In this document: piece after piece, positions 60,384-64,000 of the stretch
How positions within the stretch are numbered: position 1 is the first letter of the stretch
How the letters are laid out: each line of letters opens with the position of its first letter
From: Nectonema munidae
Lineage: Eukaryota; Nematomorpha; Nectonematoida; Nectonematidae
Length of the DNA: 64,000 nt
NCBI GenBank assembly: GCA_030549495.1
Contig: JAUIRK010000903.1
Location: 1-64,000 of the forward strand
Reading direction: 5' to 3'
Notes under the pieces: generated by a model
What the model was told of the DNA's origin: nothing
The model's database searches: none
Seen by the model: only the letters and a program-made list of their open reading frames with translations
Made by a program: the position numbers and the translations under genes

Positions 60384-61789
60384 CTTTTAGACACCAATTC
60401 TAAAAATAAATAAAAAATTAGGGAAGTGAGATATTAAAAATTAAAGTATAAGAAGATCAAGATATAGTAAATACTTGTGGTTTACTACACAATTTCCTAA
60501 TTAAAAAATTGTTGGGCCAATTTCTCACTGAACCTAAATTTTGCACTTTGGTTTTCGGACATTAAGGGAGAAATAAACGAATAAAAGTACTAAAAATTAA
60601 AAAAACTCATTTGTATGGAAAGAGATAAGAGTAAATTGAAAGTAATTCAGGTTATTATAGAAAGTAAAAATATCAAAACAGGGTTCAACAATCTTTCTAA
60701 TTGATGAGATATTTTTCCGAAAACCAACAGTAAAGCATTTATAAGAGAGGTCGCCATGAAGTAACTCCGCCTCTAAAGCAGTATTTCTCTGGTAATTATT
60801 TTCTTAATTTATTTAATAAATAAATTTTAGGTGTTTAATTCACTCAAAATATTTCATTTGTCAGTAAATTATGTATCTCAATAGGACCTCCATCTTTTTG
60901 GCTACAAATTCGTTATCGGCTCGTAGTCTCTACGTCATATCTTCTACACATCATAATAAATAATTTTTCTATGATGATCCTTTCTTGGTAGATCTTTTTT
61001 CATTAGAAATTTATTTTCTTCAATGTGTTTGAAAAATTTTTTAAGGATTTATTTTGAACAGATTTTTTCCTCTCCCAAAGAATTTTGATTAAAGAATCTT
61101 CTTAATGATCTTAGGCTTTTTTTTATATCAGTATCGTGTATTTTATTATCAGGTAATTATTAGGCCTGAATCAACCAATCTCATTTCAAAAGTTTTTTTC
61201 TGATGAATTATTCGTGATGTTCATTTTTCAATTACAAAAAGTTGTCCACCTTCTTCATCTAAAAGATTCTCTCTTTCACGCAAAAGGAAAAATATGGATA
61301 AATTCAATTTAAATTAAAAAATATCTTGATAGTGACTAAATTTTAACATATTAGTAGCATCTGTTTCATTTTTGATAACTCTGACCTATTTTAAATTTTC
61401 AGATTTCCTAAAATGATAATTGTAATCCTAGATGATAAGCTATAGATTTAAAGATTTTTTATTTGTAAAGGAGAATCTTCTTTTTCACGGTCAAAATCTT
61501 TTTGAAACACCCAATATTAGACCATTACACCACTTCCTAGTTCATTAAAACATAGTAAATCATCCATTTAGTCAAGATACATATTTTTTTAATTATTTCT
61601 ATTGATCACAAGTTCTCTTTTCAATTAGTTTTCAGGTTGCTTTCATACTAATCTTCAAAAGATTTTATAATAAGTTGTTTTTTTTAAATAAATATATCAT
61701 ACTTAAGATAATTGAAGAAAGTATTATAAGCCAAAATATTCAAAAAAAAAAGAACATTTTTACTATATAACTAATATAAAACGATTTTT
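60384..61789. other. Upstream region of the coiled-coil gene, no gene seen
   Basis: AT-rich DNA without a long open frame. The gene's promoter and any 5' non-coding exon should lie here or further right, but no element can be assigned by eye. Confidence 0.45.
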
Positions 61790-63180
61790 TAATTCAGGCA
61801 TAAATCAATTGCCACTTGATATTATTTAACCATATTAGCCAAAATGGAGTACAGAGATAAAATAAGCATAATCGCATTGGTATAAAAACATATTTTATTT
61901 GAAAGAGATATTTTATTTTTTTGAAAATATTTTTGAAGACAGTATCTAGAAGTAAACCGTAAATCTGATTGCAGCTTTCAGATATTTTAAAACCATAAAT
62001 GTCAAATCTGAGTCCAAAAATGTAAACAGCATCTTCCATTTGGTATAAAAACAAATATTTTATTTAAATTTCTAAAATATTTATGTAGACATTAGACATA
62101 AATCGAACATTTGATTGACACTTTCAGACATTTTAAAACCTCTAAATGCAAAAACTGTTTTGAGAAATAAAACTACCATGGTTGATTTTGTATAAAACAT
62201 ATATTTCATTTAAAATTAGAATGAATATTTGTGGAGATAGTTTTCAGATGTAAACCGCAAATTTGATTGACATTGGCGCATATTTTAAAACCTCTAAATG
62301 CAAAAACTGATTTCAGAAGTAAAACTAACATGGTTGATTTAGTATAACAAATGTATTTTATGTAAAATTTGAGGGAATGTTTTTGGAGAAAATTTTTAGA
62401 AGTAAAGCGCAAATTTGATTGACACTGACAGATATTTTAAGACCTCTAAATGTGACAACTGAGTTCAGAAATGAAACCAGCATGATCGATTTAGTATAAC
62501 AAATGTATTTTATGTAAAATTTGAGGGAATGTTTTTGGAGAAAATTTTTAGAAGTAAAGCGCAAATTTGATTAACATTTAACACCTATAGGTATTTTCAA
62601 ATCCTAAATGTAAAAAATGAGCCCAGAAATGAAACCGGCATGGCCGATTTAGTATATAACATATATTTTATGTAAAATTTGCATGAATGTTTTTAATTTT
62701 TAGAAGTAAACCGCAAATTTGATTAATACTTAAATGTATTTTCAAATCCTAAATGTAAAAAATAAGTCCAAAAATAAAACCAGCATGCCCGATTTAGTAT
62801 AACACATATATTTTATGTAAAATTTGAAGGAATATTTTATTAGATATATTTCTGATCAATCAAAATTTGATTTACATTTTCTAAAAAGTAGACAAGATTA
62901 TGGAAAAAATTAAATATATAAAGTGTTATGCGTTCAAAACTGTATATATTTATAAAATTTCAAGGTAGAATATAATATAGATCCTAAGTTATAAGGTTAA
63001 CTATAGATAATGTCAAAATTTTGCTGAAAAGGATCATTTTTGATTTTGATTGACAGTTTTTGACATAAAAGGGTCATTCAAATACCATGAAAATCGTATC
63101 AAAAGATGCAGCTAGCGATTTTAAGAAATATCTTGAAATTTGAAGGGATATGATTCAGCCAATTTTGTACAATTAATTTT
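61790..63180 (-). repeat. Tandem-repeat element X, copy 2 (inverted)
   Basis: Seven or so units in reverse orientation to copy 1. The best-preserved three repeat at exactly 152 bp (AAATTTGATT at 62259, 62411 and 62563; GAAACCAGCATGGTTGATTT-type motif in each). The cap matching 32216-32400 lies at the right (about 63000-63165: TTGATTGACAGTTTTTGACA, CAAAAGATGCAGCTAGCG). Two near-identical 68-codon open frames on the minus strand simply reflect the repeat. Confidence 0.8.
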
Positions 63181-63289
63181 TTAAAACGCCCCCCCCCACC
63201 AGTACTAAAGGTAGATGAGCTAAAATTACACATAATTTAGAGCATTCTCATTTTTCTTCTATTAAATCTACTTTTCTCCTCTTCTTTCA

Positions 63290-63640
63290 ATGCTCAAATT
63301 TGACCACTATATACTAAACCCGATTTAATACAACTTTTATATACGACTTCTTAAATTTAGAGAGAAAGAACTTAAGAGAGTGCTTAAGATTTAATTTTTT
63401 CCAAGCTAGTCGTATTCTGTGCTTTACTGAATTCTTTACACTACCTATCCTATCTAAAATCTCCTAAATAAAATTGATTAACCTTTTCCAAATCTACTCC
63501 TTCTACTTCAACTTTTTCATTTATGGTCTCTACAGTCTTATAATCATAACTATATTTAAAATGGTTTACTTTCAATAAGCTACCTTCTATCCTTAGAGCA
63601 CTTACTATGTACCGACTAATTGCAACAAAAAAATCCAAAA
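63290..63640 (-). pseudogene. Decayed LINE-like reverse-transcriptase tail
   Basis: The minus strand reads VEVEGVDLEKVNQFYLGDF, then in another frame RIGSVKNSVKHRIRLAWKKL. This resembles the segment after the reverse-transcriptase core in LINE proteins (I-G--L--V--F-YLG ... I--RI--AW-KF). At least one frame change and several stops are present. The clade cannot be told from so short a piece. Confidence 0.5.
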
Positions 63641-64000
63641 TGTTTGCTTATTTAGAATTCCTCAACGATAATTCACTTACGATATATCAAATTGTTACTA
63701 ATTTTGTATCTTATGGTCTCATTGTCAGCGAAAAAAGCTCGTTCTGGAAAATATTTGACGATTCAAATTATTATATTGGTTCACTACGACGTCTATTTTT
63801 TAAGAGTTTAAAGATCTGATTTTTTTCACAAAAAAAATCAATCTGACTTGATATTTGGTTGAATCAAATGATATTTTCATAAAAATGTGCTTGAATTTTT
63901 TTTAAAAACATTTAGGAAAAGATCTACTCGTGAGGGCTGGAATATAGCTTATGAGTTTATACTCTGTAAAAACAAAAGTGCTGCTTGTTCCGATGTTTTC
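63641..64000. other. AT-rich DNA at the window edge
   Basis: A 70-codon plus-strand open frame overlaps the LINE-like fragment and has no recognised domain. Nothing else seen. Confidence 0.4.

Noticed and set aside
62206-62564. Two near-identical 68-codon frames as duplicated small genes
   Set aside because: They are adjacent units of the 152-bp tandem repeat read in the same frame.
1-64000. Retrovirus-like or LTR elements, Polintons and toxin genes
   Set aside because: No paired long direct repeats with coding content between them, and no capsid, integrase or polymerase motifs were recognised.

Overview
The window looks like AT-rich, repeat-dominated nuclear DNA from an invertebrate animal. 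Evidence: a multi-exon gene with ordinary GT-AG introns, cut-and-paste DNA transposons of four superfamilies (piggyBac, hAT, Mutator-like, pogo/Tigger), several satellites and minisatellites, and no bacterial-style gene packing. An arthropod is plausible from the transposon mix, but the sequence does not settle it.

Layout. 1-19.4 kb is almost entirely tandem repeats in a partly mirrored arrangement: a 62-bp minisatellite (A), AT-rich DNA, a 36-bp minisatellite (B), a 584-bp unique-looking module, a long 31-bp G/T-rich minisatellite (C) interrupted by a 77-bp minisatellite (D), then B inverted, a tRNA-like segment, the 584-bp module again, and A again. 19.9-24.7 kb is a FLYWCH-type Mutator-like element (MULE) with 140-160 bp terminal inverted repeats; a piggyBac element (copy C) sits inside its FLYWCH zinc-finger exon. 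25.4-31.8 kb is a satellite of about 258-bp dimers carrying the palindrome GTACACGTGTAC, hit by a 638-bp hAT MITE with a perfect 8-bp target duplication.

32.2-41.4 kb is a nested stack. A tandem-repeat element (X, about 150-bp units) is split by piggyBac A (33105-41280). The first coding exon of piggyBac A is split by a hAT element (35557-40415), and that hAT is split by piggyBac B (36526-38816). Both piggyBac transposases keep the three catalytic Asp motifs and a Cys/His-rich tail. Right after X lies a decayed fragment of a multicopy invertebrate ORF.

44.9-60.4 kb (minus strand) holds the one convincing host gene. Nine exons join in frame into a 798-residue protein with an Asn/Ser/acidic N-terminal part, a long central coiled coil and a Tyr/Pro/Met-rich tail. 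I do not recognise the family. Its introns carry a pogo/Tigger relic, a hAT MITE, a piggyBac MITE and weaker hAT-like traces. 61.8-63.2 kb is a second, inverted copy of repeat element X, and the window ends with a decayed LINE-like reverse-transcriptase tail.

Most open reading frames inside the minisatellites are products of the repeats and are not annotated as genes.
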